A stretch of 64,000 nt of DNA from Streptomyces sp. NBC_00376 (GCF_036077095.1 NZ_CP107961.1:310001-374000); one strand, 5' to 3'; shown: positions 7,467 through 24,986, counted from the first letter of the stretch. Notes: generated by a model from the letters alone, not told the origin. A program made the numbers and translations.

Positions 7467-10400
7467 GTGAACGACCGCACGCTGTCGGGTTCGTACGCCG
7501 GTGCGACCACTGCCCGGCCCAGGACCGCGCCCCTGCTGCCCGCGCTGTTCGCCGCCCAGCGCACCCGTACGCCCGACGCGCCCGCCGTGATCGGCGCCGA
7601 TGGAAGCGTGGTCACGTACGCCGGACTCGGCGCGCGCGCCGCCCTGTTCGCCACCCGGCTGCACGCCCTGGGCGTGCGCCCCGGCGACTTCGTGGGCGTG
7701 TGCCTGCGCCGAGGGCCCGACCTGGTCGCCGGGCTCCTCGGCGTCTGGCTGGCGGGCGGCGCCTACGTACCGCTCGACCCCAACCACCCCGAGAGCCGCA
7801 TCGCCCTCGTCCTCGACGACGCGCGGGCGCCGGTGGCCCTCGCCGAGCGGTCCACCGCCGACAAGCTGCCCGCGGCCACCCGGGTACTGCTCGCCGAGGA
7901 CGTCACCGGCGAACAGACCGCAGCAGCACCGGAGTTCGTCGCCGAACCGGCCCGGCCCGCCTACGTCCTGCACACCTCCGGCTCCACCGGCCGCCCCAAG
8001 GGCGTCCTCGTCCCGCACGAGGGCATCGCCAACCGGGTGCGCTGGCTGGCCCACCGCCACCGGCTCGGCCCCGCCGACCGGGTGCTGCTCAAGACGACCG
8101 TCGGCTTCGACGCCGCCGGACTGGAGCTGTTCTCCCCGCTCATCAGCGGCGCCGCCCTCGTGCTCGCCCCCGAAGGCGCCGAGCGCGACCCCGCGACCCT
8201 GCTCGCCGCCGTCGCCGACCACGGCGTCACCGTCCTGCAGGGCGTCCCCTCCGTCTACCGGCGCCTCGTCGACGAACCCGGCTGGGAGCGTGCCACCGCC
8301 CTGCGCCTGGTCTTCAGCGCTGGCGAACCCCTCCACGCCGACCTGTGCCGTCGCATCCTCGAACGCGCCCCCGGCGTACGGATCTGGAACACCTACGGAC
8401 CCACCGAGGCGTCCGTCGACATCACCGAGCACCAGTGGGACCCGGCCCAGGACACCGGCGCCGTCCCGATCGGACGCCCCATCGGCAACATGCGCGTGGT
8501 CGTCCTCGACCCGGCGGGACGGCCCGTGCCCGTCGGCGTCCCCGGCGAACTCCACGCGGGCGGCATCGGGCTCGCCCTCGGCTACCTCGGCCGCCCCGAC
8601 CTGACCGCCGAACGCTTCGTGCCCGACCCGCACAACGAGGGACAGCGGCTCTACCGCACCGGCGACAAGGTGCGCTGGCGCGCCGACGGCGTCCTCGAAT
8701 ACCTCGGCCGCCTCGACCAGCAGGTCAAGGTCAACGGCGTACGGATCGAGCCCGGGGAGGTCGAGGCCGCGCTCGCCGCCCACCCCTGGGTGCGCACCGC
8801 CGTCGCCGCCGCCGTGCCCGACCCCGCCGGCGGCGGCCACCGCCTCGCCGCCTGGGTGCAGCCGCGCGGCGAGGCGCCCCGCCCCGACGAGCTGCGCGCC
8901 TTCCTGCGCCGCACCCTGCCCGACGTCCTGGTGCCCTCGGTGTTCGTGACCGTCGACGAGTGGCCGCTCACCGCCAGCGGGAAGATCGACCGGGGCGCGC
9001 TGCCCGACCCGGCCGAGAGCCGCACCGAGACCGCGTACGTACCGGTGCGCGACGCCACCGAGCGGGCCGTCGCCGAGATCTGGGCGCGGCTGATCGGCAT
9101 CCCCGCCGGGGAGATCGGCGCCACCCACGACTTCTTCCAGCTCGGCGGCTCCTCCCTGATGCTGACCCGGCTCTCCGAGCTGCTGTCCGCGACGGCGGGC
9201 ACCCGAGTACCGCTGCGCGCCCTGTTCACCGCGACCACCGTCGAGACCCAGGCCGCGCTGGTCGGCCGCCCCGTCGACCCGACCGGCGACGAGCACATTG
9301 CCGAAACGGTCCTTCCCGTACCCCGCAAGCCCGAGGGGCTGCCGCTCTCGCCCGGCCAGCAGGGCATGTGGCTGCTCGACCGGCTGCGCCCCGGCAGCAG
9401 CGAGTGGAACGCCCCCGCCTTCCTCACCCTGCCCGCCGAGTACAGCGACGCCACCGTCGCCGCCGCCCTCGGCGCACTCGCCGACCGGCACGAGATCCTG
9501 CGCACCCGCTACGTCCTGCACGGCACCGAGCCCGTTCAGATAGCCGATGCGCCCGGCACCCGACCGCCCCGGCTGCGCACCGCGCTCGCCGCGAGTGCCG
9601 ACGAGCTGAACGTACTGGTGCAGGAGGAGTTCGCCCGCCCCTTCGACCTGGAGAACGGCCCCGTCTGGCGGGCCCTGACCGTACGCCGGGGGACCGAGCA
9701 CCTGCACGTGATCCTCTCGCTGCACCACATCGCCTGCGACGGCTGGTCCTCCGTCGTCCTGGAGCGCGACCTCAAGGCGCTCGCCGAGGCCGCGCACACC
9801 GGCACCGACGCCCGGCTGCCCGAGCTCCCGGTGCAGTACGCCGACCACGCCGCCCACCGGCGCGCCCGGCTCACCGACACGTTCCTCTCGCGCGAACTCG
9901 ACCACTGGAAGCGGGTGCTGGACGGCATCGTCCCGCTCGACCTGCCCACCGACCGGCCCCGGCCCCCGGTGCGCGACGCGCACGGCGCCGTCCACCTCTT
10001 CACCGTCCCGGCCGCGCTCACCGTGCGAGTCGCGGCCCTCGGCCGCAGCTGCGGGGCGACCCTCCAGCAGACCCTGCTCACCGCGTTCTCCGCGCTCGTC
10101 GCCCGCCTCACCGGCCGCTGGGACGTCCCGGTCGGCATCCCGGTGGCCGGCCGTGAGCGGCCCGAGACCGCCGATGTCGTCGGGTTCTTCCTCAACACCC
10201 TCGTGCTGCGCTGCGACGCCGCCGCCGACGACACCTTCCGCGACGCCGTCGTCCGCGTCCGCGACACCGCCCGCGAGGCCTTCGCCCACCAGGAGCTGCC
10301 GTTCGACCGGCTCGTCGCCGAGCTCGACGAGAGCCGCGACGCCGCCCGCACCCCGCTCTACCAGGTGATGTTCGACCTGCACGAGGAGGGCCGCACCGGC

Positions 10401-12538
10401 ACCGCGACCTCCTCCGGCGACCTCGACGCCTTCCGGGGCGCCTGGCAGGCCGCCCGCACCGACCTCACGTTCGTCGTGCAGCGCCAGGGCGACGGCTCCC
10501 TGCTCGGGATGGCCGAGTACGCCACCGCCCTGTTCGACCCGGCCACCGTCGAACGGTTCGCCGACTGCTGGACCCGCCTGCTGGAGGCGGTCACCGACGA
10601 CCCGTGGGTACGGCTGGGCACCGCCGACATCCTGCCCGCCGCGCTGCGCGCCGAACTCGTCGCCCACGGCCCCGGCCCCGCCGGTGCGGGGGACACGATC
10701 ACCGGAACGTCCGAAGGCGGCGTGCACACCGCGATCGCGGAGGTGGCCCGGCGCTCCCCGCAGGACCCGGCCGTCGTCTGCGGCGACGAGACCTGGACGT
10801 ACGAACGGCTGACCCGCCGCGCCGAATTCCTCGGCCACCGGCTGCGCGACCTCGGCGCCGGCCCGGAGACCACCGTCGCCGTGCTGCTCGGCCGCACCCC
10901 CGACCTGCTCGCCACGATCCTCGGCAGCTGGCACGCCGGCGCCGCCCATGTGCCGCTCGACCCTGGCGCCCCCGACGACCGGATCGCCCATGTGCTCGCC
11001 GACTCGGGGGCGGGCGTCCTCGTCACCGACACGGCGGGCGCCGCACGCCTCGCCGGGATCCACCGCGGCGCCGTCCTCACCCTGGACACCGAACCGGACG
11101 CCGCACCGTCGGCGGACGCCGAGCCGCTGCCCGCCGGGGACGGCACCCGCCTCGCCTACCTGATGTACACCTCCGGCTCCACCGGCCGGCCCAAGGGGGT
11201 CGCCGTCGAGCACCGCACCCTGCTGCCGACGCTGCGCGCCTTCCAGGCCCACCTGGACTTCGGGCAGGGCCCCGACGACGCCTACCTCGCCCTGGCCCAG
11301 CCCACGTTCGACATCTCCTGGACCGAGCTCGTCATGCCGCTCGTCGCGGGCGGCCGGGTCGTCCTCGCCCAGGACCACGAACTGCGCGACCACCGCGCCC
11401 AGCTGGCCCTGCTCGACCAGCACGGCGTCAGCCACCTCCAGGCCGCCCCCGCGCACTGGCAGATGCTGATCGACGCCGGATTCGGCCGCCGCCCGCTGGT
11501 CGGCAAGACCGGTGGCGAGGACTGCCCGCCCGCCCTTGCCCGCGAGCTCTCGCGCCGACTGCGACGGTTCATCAACGAGTACGGGCTCACCGAGACGACC
11601 ATCGCCTCCACCCGGTGGGACGCGCACGACACCGCGCAGTCCACCCCGATCGGCCGCCCCTACCCGCACTGCACGGTCCGGGTCCTGGACGAGAACCTCA
11701 CGCCCGTGCCGTACGGGGTGACCGGCGAGCTGTGCATCGGCGGGACGGCCCTCGCCCGCGGCTACCACGGCAGGCCCGACCTGACCGCCGCCGTGTTCGT
11801 GCCCGACCCGTACGGCGAGCCCGGCGCCCGCCTCTACCGCAGCGGCGACATGGCCCGCATGCTGCCCGACGGCACACTGGAGTTCGCCGGGCGCGCCGAC
11901 GGCCAGGTCAAGATCCGCGGCAGGCGAGTGGAGACCGGCGAGGTCCAGGGCGTCCTGGCCGAGCACCCCGCCGTCGCCCAGGCCGTGGTCACCGTCCACG
12001 GCACCGGCCCCGACGCCGCGCTCGTCGCCTACTGGGTGGCCGCCGACGACATGCCCGTACCCGGCGACAGCGCACTCCTGGACCACTGCGCCCGCAGCCT
12101 GCCCGACTACATGGTCCCCGCGCTGCTCGTGCCGATCACCACCGTGCCGATCACCCGGCACGGCAAGGTCGACACCGCGGCCCTGCCCACGCCCGACCTC
12201 GCCGCCGCGCTCGCCGACGAGCCGTACACCGCGCCCGAAGGCCCCGTCGAGGAGATCATCGCCGGGATCTGGGCCGAGGTGCTGCTCGGACCCGACGCCG
12301 TCGCGGGCCACCGGATCGGCTCCCGCCAGGGATTCTTCCGCAGCGGCGGGAACTCCGTGCGCGCCGCCCAGGTCATCGCCCGCATCCAGGAGGAGTTCGA
12401 CGTCGAACTGCCCCTGCGCGCCGTCTTCGAACGCCCCACCGTCGCCCGGCTCGCCGAAGCCGTGGAAGAGGCCGTGACGGCCGAGATAGAGACGCTCACC
12501 GAAGCCGAACTCGCCCTCGCCCACAGGGAGTACCAGTC

Positions 12539-12542
<4 letters not shown>
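7467..12542 (+). CDS. Non-ribosomal peptide synthetase, A-T-C-A-T (modules 1 and 2)
   Basis: A 1691-residue two-module NRPS, starting GTG 7467 after GGAGGAGA. Order by residue: A1 about 30-520 (TSGSTGRPKGV ~170, NTYGPTE ~307, YRTGDKV ~395, QQVKVNGVRIEPGEVE ~417, SGKIDR ~504); T1 about 540-600 (LGGSSLMLTRL); C about 624-1060 with intact HHIACDG (~753-759); A2 about 1086-1590 (TSGSTGRPKGV ~1234, NEYGLTE ~1369, HGKVDT ~1566); T2 at about 1624 (SGGNSVRAAQV). There is no starter C, formyl or acyl-loading domain, so the peptide should begin with a free amino acid. By eye alignment to GrsA, the pocket residues are about D-A-L-Q-F-A-T-V-D-K for A1 and D-I-T-Q-K-G-E-I-A-K for A2. Neither matches a code I can assign. 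It overlaps the next NRPS by GTGA. Confidence 0.97.
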
Positions 12543-19159
<6,617 letters not shown>

Positions 19160-19163
19160 CCCC

Positions 19164-20177
19164 ATGCGTCATCTGATCTCCATCGACGACCTCACCGACG
19201 CGGAGCTGCGGCGGATCGTGGACCGCGGTGCCGAGTTCTCCGCCGGTCTCGCCCGGCGGCCCGCACCGCTGGACGGCCAGGTGGTCGGCGTCTACTTCGC
19301 CAAGACCTCCACCCGCACCCGTACCGCCTTCTCCTCCGGCTCGCTGCGGCTGGGCGGCTCCCTCATCGCCTACGGACCCGGCGACCTCCAGCTCAACACC
19401 GGCGAGACCACCGAGGACACCGGCCGGGTGCTGTCCGGGATGCTCGACGTCCTCGTCGCCCGGACCGCCGGGCCCGAGGCCGAACTGCGCGGCTGGGCAC
19501 AGCAGGGGACCATGTCCGTGGTCAACGCCATGACCGCCGAGGAACACCCCACCCAGGCGCTCACCGACCTCACCACACTGGTACGTCACTTCGGCCGCAT
19601 CGACGGGCTGCGCATCCTGTACGCGGGCGAGGGCAACAACACGGCGGCGGCGCTCGCGCTCGCCCTCACCCGCTTCCCCGGCGTCCACTTCGAGGTCCGC
19701 ACCCCGCCCGGCTACGGCCTCGGCGAATCCATCGCCCACCGGGCCCGCGCCCAGGCCGCCCGCACCGGCGCCACCCTGGTCGAGCGGCACGACATGGACG
19801 GGCTGACTGGCGGCTACGACGTGATCTACACGACCCGCTGGCAGACCACCGGCACCAGCAAGCCCGACCCCGACTGGCGGAACGTCTTCGCCCCGTTCCG
19901 GATCACGCCCGCTCTGTGGGAGACCAGCCCGGACGCCGTGTTCATGCACGACCTGCCCGCCCACCGGGGCGAGGAGGTCGTGGCCGAGGTGCTGGACGGA
20001 CCGCACAGCATCGCCTTCGCCCAGGCCACCAACAAGATGCACAGCGCGATGGCGGTACTGGAGTTCGTCCGCACCGCCGCGAAGGCCGAGGAGCCCGCGA
20101 AGGCCGAGGAGCCCGCGGAGTCCGCGGAGCTCGGGGCGACCCCGTCCGGGGACCGCACCCTGGTGGCCGCGCGATGA
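19164..20177 (+). CDS. Ornithine/aspartate carbamoyltransferase-family enzyme with altered amino-acid site
   Basis: A 337-residue transcarbamoylase starting 4 bases after the NRPS stop. The carbamoyl-phosphate site is intact (KTSTRTRTAF near residue 48, HPTQALTDL near 132). The amino-acid side is not that of ornithine carbamoyltransferase: the HCLP loop is HDLP (FMHDLPAHRGEEV) and the SMG loop is replaced by YTTRWQTTGTSK. So it should transfer a carbamoyl group to an amine other than ornithine, such as a diamino acid or a carrier-bound residue. Viomycin-type clusters use a relative to make ureido-alanine; here no diaminopropionate synthase is seen. The tail has two AKAEEP repeats. Its stop overlaps the exporter start (ATGA). 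Confidence 0.92.
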   Translation: MRHLISIDDLTDAELRRIVDRGAEFSAGLARRPAPLDGQVVGVYFAKTSTRTRTAFSSGSLRLGGSLIAYGPGDLQLNTGETTEDTGRVLSGMLDVLVARTAGPEAELRGWAQQGTMSVVNAMTAEEHPTQALTDLTTLVRHFGRIDGLRILYAGEGNNTAAALALALTRFPGVHFEVRTPPGYGLGESIAHRARAQAARTGATLVERHDMDGLTGGYDVIYTTRWQTTGTSKPDPDWRNVFAPFRITPALWETSPDAVFMHDLPAHRGEEVVAEVLDGPHSIAFAQATNKMHSAMAVLEFVRTAAKAEEPAKAEEPAESAELGATPSGDRTLVAAR

Positions 20178-21574
20178 GACCCGCGACCGATACCGCGACA
20201 GACTCCGCGCCCGACTCGGTGACCGACCCGGCGGCACTGCCGTGGCTGCTGGCCGCCGAGCAACGGGACGACGCCGTACCGGAGGAGACGCACCGGACGA
20301 CCGCGCAACCCGAACCGGTGGCCGAACCGGTGACGGATCCTGAGGGCGAGGCCGCGGCGCCGCCCGTGCCGCTGCGGCGCAACCGTGACTACCGCCTGCT
20401 CTGGGGCGGCGCCGGCCTCTCGCTGCTCGCCGGGCGCGCCACCGCCGTCGCGTATCCGCTCGCCGTCCTGTGGGCGACCAGGTCACCCAGCGACGCCGGG
20501 CTCGTCGGGACCGCGCTGCTGCTCCCGCAGCTCGTGGTGCAGCTGCCCGGCGGCGCGCTCGTCGACCGCTGGGACCGGCGGCGCGTCATGCTGGGGACCG
20601 GACTCGGCCAGGCGGTGGTGGCCGGTGTGATCGCCGCGCTCCTGCTGAGCGGCCACATCTGGCTGTGGGCGCTGCTGGCCGCCGCGTTCGTCGAGGGCAC
20701 CCTCGGCGTGCTGTTCCAGCTGGCCGAGCGGGCCGCCGTGCCCGCCGTGGTGCCGTCCGAGCAGATCGGCGCCGCGATGACCGGCAACGAGGCCCGTACC
20801 CGTGGTGCCGCCATCGCGGGCCAGCCGCTGGGCAGCGGACTGGTCACGCTCGGCTCCGCGCTGCCGTTCGTGGCGGCGGCAGCCGGTCAACTCGCTGCTG
20901 TGGCCTGCCTGTTCGGGGTACGTGGGAAGCTTCAGCAGGACCGGAAGGACGCGCCCCGGACGGCGCTCGCCGCCGAGGTCCGCGCCGGTCTCGTCTGGAT
21001 GTGGCGCCAGCACTTCCTGCGGGCCGTGATGGCCGCCGTCGCCGTCTCCAACATCCTCTTCCAGGGCCTGAACCTGGCGGTGATGTCCGGCATCCAGTCC
21101 GCGGGCGGCACCGAGTTCCAGGTGGGCGTCGTGCTCTCGCTCAGCGGGGCGGGCGGCCTGGTCGGGGCGCTCAGCGGCGGGCGGTGGACCGAACGCCTGT
21201 CGATGCGTGCCCTGGTGATCGGCGGGCTGGCGGTGTGGGCGGTGCTGATGGTGCCCGTCGCCGTGCTCCGCGACCCCTACGCGCTGGGTGCGATCTTCGC
21301 GCTGAGCGGCTACGTGGGCGGTGTGTTCAACGTGGCGGGCGGCGTCTATCTCGTCCGGATCGCACCGGACAGCATGCGGGGCCGGGCCAACTCCCTGGCC
21401 ATGCTGGTCGGTGGCGGTGCGATGGCCGCCGGCCCGGTCGCGGCCGGCTTCGCCCTGGAGGGCCTCGGCCCGACCCGTACGGTCCTCGGGCTCAGCCTCG
21501 CGATGGCCCTGACGGCCCTCGCCGCGCTGATCTCCCCGGCCCTGCGCCGTGGCCCGTTCCCGGCGGCCGACTGA
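20174..21574 (+). CDS. MFS exporter
   Basis: A 466-residue major facilitator, translationally coupled to the carbamoyltransferase (ATGA overlap), so it is the likely exporter of the peptide or its precursor. An acidic, Asp/Pro-rich N-terminal extension of about 65 residues (TDTATDSAPDSVTDPAA) precedes the first helix. The MFS loop 2-3 motif appears as GGALVDRWDRRRVML, and 10-12 hydrophobic helices follow, ending LISPALRRGPF. It resembles the DrrA/enterobactin-exporter-like MFS group often annotated as tetracycline-type efflux. It is the last gene of the NRPS operon; a strong hairpin follows 30 bases later. Confidence 0.93.
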   Translation: MRPATDTATDSAPDSVTDPAALPWLLAAEQRDDAVPEETHRTTAQPEPVAEPVTDPEGEAAAPPVPLRRNRDYRLLWGGAGLSLLAGRATAVAYPLAVLWATRSPSDAGLVGTALLLPQLVVQLPGGALVDRWDRRRVMLGTGLGQAVVAGVIAALLLSGHIWLWALLAAAFVEGTLGVLFQLAERAAVPAVVPSEQIGAAMTGNEARTRGAAIAGQPLGSGLVTLGSALPFVAAAAGQLAAVACLFGVRGKLQQDRKDAPRTALAAEVRAGLVWMWRQHFLRAVMAAVAVSNILFQGLNLAVMSGIQSAGGTEFQVGVVLSLSGAGGLVGALSGGRWTERLSMRALVIGGLAVWAVLMVPVAVLRDPYALGAIFALSGYVGGVFNVAGGVYLVRIAPDSMRGRANSLAMLVGGGAMAAGPVAAGFALEGLGPTRTVLGLSLAMALTALAALISPALRRGPFPAAD

Positions 21575-21603
21575 CGTTACGCTCCCGGGCGTCCGGCATA
21601 CGA

Positions 21604-21639
21604 AGGAGGGGGTCACCGCAGCCGCGGTGACCCCCTCCT
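21604..21639. terminator. Bidirectional hairpin terminator
   Basis: A perfect 16-bp stem (AGGAGGGGGTCACCGC and its complement) with a 4-base loop lies between the convergent exporter and membrane-protein genes. It should terminate transcription from both sides. Confidence 0.85.
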
Positions 21640-21657
21640 CCGTGTGCGTCGGGAGCA

Positions 21658-22659
21658 TCAGCCCCCGGGTGAGTCACGCCGGTCGCGCGACGCGGTCGCG
21701 AGCACCACGGCGATGGCCACCGCGACCGCGCCGACGAGCCAGGCGGCGGTGGTGAGCGTGAGCCGGTCGGGTTCGAGCAGCGGCTGACCCCGCTCCGCCT
21801 GCCACAGCAGCAGGGCGGTGAGCCCGGCATGGCCGGCACCGCCGACGACGATCAGGGCCGTACGCGTACCCTCGCCGCGCAGCAGCGGCAGCCGTCCCGC
21901 GAGCATCCCGAGGCCCAGTGCGGCGAGCGGCAGCAGCTGCAGCGCGTGCAGGCCCACGAAGTGCGCCACCCGCAGGTCCCCGCCACCGGTCGCCCAGTCG
22001 GTCAGCGGCAGACCTGCACCACCGTCCAGCACCCCGACGCTGTGCGCGCCGAGCGTGGACGGATGCTCCCCGGCGTCCATGGCCCGCTGCTGCGCGGCCG
22101 TGGGGGTGGTCATCAGATAGCCGATCGACATGCCCGCCAGGGAGACGAACAGTCCGATCGGGATGGCCCAGGCCAGCGGCCGGTCCACCTTGCGCTGCCA
22201 CAGGAGGAAGACCCCGAGCAGCAGCGTCATGGTCCAGCCGATGTACGCCGCGCCGCCCATCGCCTTGACCAGTACGTCGTTGAACGTGGACGACACGTTG
22301 AAGTGGCTGCGTTCGCCCCGTACGGCCTGGAACGTGATGATCGATATCTCCGGGACGATGAACAGCACCACGGTGACGGTGCCGAGTCTGCGCAAGGTGC
22401 GCTGCCAGCGCTCCGTCCGGCCGATCATCCACGCCAGGGTGATCGTGTACAGGCCGAAGGAGACCGCGAACTTCAGGGGTTTGAGCCACACCCCCTCACC
22501 CAGCACGGTGCGTCCGTCGAGGAACAGGCCGCCCGCGGCTGTCACCGCGAGCAGTGCCATGGCCCCCGCGCACCAGGTGAGGGGGCCGTGTAATCGGGGG
22601 ATGCCCCCGTTGTCGTTGGTGTCCTTCCGTTCGACCCGGGCGCTTGTGATCGTGACCAC
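21658..22659 (-). CDS. Polytopic membrane protein of unknown function
   Basis: A 333-residue integral membrane protein with about nine hydrophobic helices and conserved-looking polar residues inside them (WLKPLKFAVSFGLYTITLAW, FIVPEISIITFQAVRGERSH, YIGWTMTLLLGVFLLWQRKV). I do not recognise a characterised family. Start GTG 22659 was chosen because AAGGAG sits 5 bases upstream; longer upstream frames lack this. Codon 23 is TTA (22593-22591), so translation may need bldA. It is divergent from the ebo-like operon and shares its promoter region, which hints at co-regulation with the cluster. Confidence 0.75.
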   Translation of the reverse strand: MVTITSARVERKDTNDNGGIPRLHGPLTWCAGAMALLAVTAAGGLFLDGRTVLGEGVWLKPLKFAVSFGLYTITLAWMIGRTERWQRTLRRLGTVTVVLFIVPEISIITFQAVRGERSHFNVSSTFNDVLVKAMGGAAYIGWTMTLLLGVFLLWQRKVDRPLAWAIPIGLFVSLAGMSIGYLMTTPTAAQQRAMDAGEHPSTLGAHSVGVLDGGAGLPLTDWATGGGDLRVAHFVGLHALQLLPLAALGLGMLAGRLPLLRGEGTRTALIVVGGAGHAGLTALLLWQAERGQPLLEPDRLTLTTAAWLVGAVAVAIAVVLATASRDRRDSPGG

Positions 22660-22927
22660 AGTGACTCCTTCACTGGTGGGGGCAGTGACCGGTACCGGCC
22701 GCCTGTATGGCCGAAAAACGATGTAGGGATTCGTACATCCGTTTCCGGAAGAACGTAATCCGTTGCCATATCGTCCCGGCATCGCAGCGGTTTCGGTGCC
22801 TCTCGCATCCCCTTTGACCAGGCAATACGCCCTGCAAGCGGCGTTATAGGACGCACATAGTCCGGGCCGCGAGAGTCGTCCCATCACCGAAGTCCTCCGC
22901 ACCGCCACTGACGAAGGAGATCCACCG
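22660..22927. promoter_or_regulatory. Divergent promoter region with inverted repeat
   Basis: The 268-base gap between the TTA-containing membrane gene and the ebo-like operon holds an inverted repeat GATGTA-N8-TACATC (22720-22739) and a CCGGTACCGG palindrome (about 22689-22698). This segment is less GC-rich than its surroundings. Either repeat could be a regulator site. No sigma-factor consensus is clear enough to call. Confidence 0.35.
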
Positions 22928-23719
22928 ATGCCGCAGAACACCATGGACCGCCGGGGCGTCCTCAGGGCCGCCGCCGGTATCGCCGGGGCGGCGGCCGCGG
23001 TGACGGTGGCCGGCGCTCTGCCGGCGGCCGCCCACGGCCGGTCCCGCAGCGAGTTCCCCGAGATCCCGGGCATGGTCGGCGACCGTCGCGCCAACGAGTT
23101 CTGGTACGAGTACGACGAGCGCTTCTACTTCAACCCGACGCCCGAACTCGTCGAGGCCGTCGACGTCATCGTCAAGCCGTTCGGCGGCTTCACCAAGGTC
23201 GACTCGGCCTGGGCCGCCACCCGCTCCGGCGGACGCTACCCGCGCAGCTTCCTGGAGCTCATCCAGCCCAACCGCGACGCCTTCGTACTGCTCTCCGACG
23301 CCCAGCGCGACGTCTACCGCGAGTTCTACGGCAACGACCCGGTGGGACTTGTCCGCGCCTTCCAGGACTTCGGCCAGGGCGTCCTGTTCGACCCGCGCCG
23401 CTCGGACGGCAACAAGGTCCACATGATGAACTTCACGCCGCCGGACTTCACCCACGCCTACCACCGCTGGCACCCCTTCCTGGCCGGCTTCCGGCTCCTG
23501 GACATCGACGTGAAGTGGTGGACGCACATCAACCGGCTCGCGGGCGTCTCCTGGGAGCTCCAGTCCATCGGCCAGCCGGCCATCGACGCGAACGACAACA
23601 AGCGCCTGGCCCCGCGGACCGTGCGCGGTGTCACCCGCAAGTGGCTGCACCGCAGCCCGGACCAGCTCGACAAGGCCTTCGACACCTACCCGTACCCGGT
23701 CGACCTGGGCAAGTTCTAG
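22928..23719 (+). CDS. Tat-exported protein of the SCO3244 type
   Basis: A 263-residue protein with a twin-arginine signal: MDRRGVLRAAAGIAGAAAAV, then VTVAGALPAAAHG, cleavage near residue 36. The mature part is soluble and aromatic rich (NEFWYEYDERFYFNPTPELV, HRWHPFLAGFRLLDIDVKWW). I do not recognise a catalytic motif. ATG 22928 follows GAAGGAG. It is the first gene of the ebo-like operon, 79 bases before the cyclase. From memory the calcium-dependent antibiotic cluster of S. coelicolor has a secreted protein in the same position (SCO3244), but I could not check the identity. It would act outside the membrane, perhaps on the exported product. Confidence 0.82.
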   Translation: MPQNTMDRRGVLRAAAGIAGAAAAVTVAGALPAAAHGRSRSEFPEIPGMVGDRRANEFWYEYDERFYFNPTPELVEAVDVIVKPFGGFTKVDSAWAATRSGGRYPRSFLELIQPNRDAFVLLSDAQRDVYREFYGNDPVGLVRAFQDFGQGVLFDPRRSDGNKVHMMNFTPPDFTHAYHRWHPFLAGFRLLDIDVKWWTHINRLAGVSWELQSIGQPAIDANDNKRLAPRTVRGVTRKWLHRSPDQLDKAFDTYPYPVDLGKF

Positions 23720-23798
23720 AGCCTGCCCGACCCTGATCCGCCGGACAGGCCACAGGACCGCAGCTCACCCCCGTAAGACTCAGGAGGCACAGCCCATC

Positions 23799-24986
23799 AT
23801 GCGAGCCACGACCGGAACTTCACCCCGCATCGGCGTCTGGATGATCGGCGCACGAGGCTCGGTCGCCACGGCCGCGACCGTCGGCGCCACCGCGATCGCC
23901 GCGGGCAGCGCCTCCTGTGACGGATGCGTGACGGACCTTCCCCCGTTCCGTGACGCATCGCTCCCGGCCCTCGCCGACCTCGTGTTCGGCGGGCACGACA
24001 TCGTGTCCGTCCCACTGACGGCGAGGGCCGGGCAACTCGCCCTGGCGGGCGTCCTGCCCGCCAACCTCCTCGACGGCGTGCGCGGCGCCCTGGAGGCCAC
24101 CGACCGCGAGATCCGCGACGGCTCGCAGCGGCCCGGCGAGCCCCAGGCCGAGGCCGCGGCGCGCTTCGCGGCGGACATCGTCTCCTTCCGCGAACGGCAC
24201 GCCCTGGAACAGGTCGTCGTCGTCAACGTCTCCTCCACCGAGCCGCTGCCCGACCCCGACCCGGCCTTCCTCGACCTCACGGAGCTCGACGAGGTCCTGG
24301 CCACCAGCACCGACCTGCTGCCGCCCAGCTCCCTGTACGCGTACGCCGCCTTCCGCGCCGGCTGCGCCTACGTCAACTTCACCCCGTCCGCGGGCGCTTC
24401 GCTGCCCGCCCTGGAACAGCTCGCCCGCGCCTGCGGCGTCCCGCACGCCGGGCGCGACGGCAAGACCGGCGAGACCCTCGTCAAGAGCGCGCTCGCCCCG
24501 ATGTTCACGCAGCGCGCCCTGCGCCTGCGCTCCTGGTCCGGCACCAACCTGCTCGGCGGCGGCGACGGCGCCACCCTCCAGGACCCCGAGGCCGCCCGCA
24601 GCAAGACCGAGTCCAAGCAGCGCAGCCTGGAGGAGACCGTCGGCCACCCCGTCCAGGGCCAGGTCCACATCGACAACGTCCCCGAGATGGGGGAGTGGAA
24701 GACCGCCTGGGACCACATCTCCTTCGAGGGTTTCCTCGGCGTCCGGATGTCCATGCAGTTCACCTGGCAGGGCTGCGACTCCGCCCTCGCCGCCCCGCTC
24801 GTCCTCGACCTCGTACGGCTGGCCGCCCACGGCCGCCGCCGCGGGGAATCCGGGGCGCTCACCGCGCTCGGCTTCTTCTTCAAGGACCCGGCCGGCTCCC
24901 GCGAGCACAACCTCACCCTCCAGTACGAGGCCCTGACCGCCTGGGCGAACACCCCGGTCCCGGCCGCGATCGGCATCCCGCGATGA
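23799..24986 (+). CDS. Inositol-3-phosphate synthase-like cyclase
   Basis: A 395-residue member of the myo-inositol phosphate synthase family, which cyclises a sugar phosphate with NAD. The N-terminal Rossmann motif is present (IGVWMIGARGSVATAATVG), as are the family core strings YVNFTPSAGASLPALEQLA, GRDGKTGETLVKSALAPMF and WSGTNLLGGGDGATL, with Lys residues in the catalytic region (SKTESKQRSLEE). Start ATG 23799 follows AGGAGG. It overlaps the prenyltransferase start by ATGA. In classical ebo operons the cyclitol-forming position is held by a dehydroquinate-synthase-like protein (EboD), which is missing here. This gene probably supplies the cyclitol. It may make a specialised rather than housekeeping inositol phosphate. 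Confidence 0.92.
   Translation: MRATTGTSPRIGVWMIGARGSVATAATVGATAIAAGSASCDGCVTDLPPFRDASLPALADLVFGGHDIVSVPLTARAGQLALAGVLPANLLDGVRGALEATDREIRDGSQRPGEPQAEAAARFAADIVSFRERHALEQVVVVNVSSTEPLPDPDPAFLDLTELDEVLATSTDLLPPSSLYAYAAFRAGCAYVNFTPSAGASLPALEQLARACGVPHAGRDGKTGETLVKSALAPMFTQRALRLRSWSGTNLLGGGDGATLQDPEAARSKTESKQRSLEETVGHPVQGQVHIDNVPEMGEWKTAWDHISFEGFLGVRMSMQFTWQGCDSALAAPLVLDLVRLAAHGRRRGESGALTALGFFFKDPAGSREHNLTLQYEALTAWANTPVPAAIGIPR

Noticed and set aside
22689..22739. A firm operator call for the repeats in the divergent ebo promoter region
   Set aside because: Six-base arms are short and no cognate regulator is adjacent; kept only as a low-confidence regulatory note.
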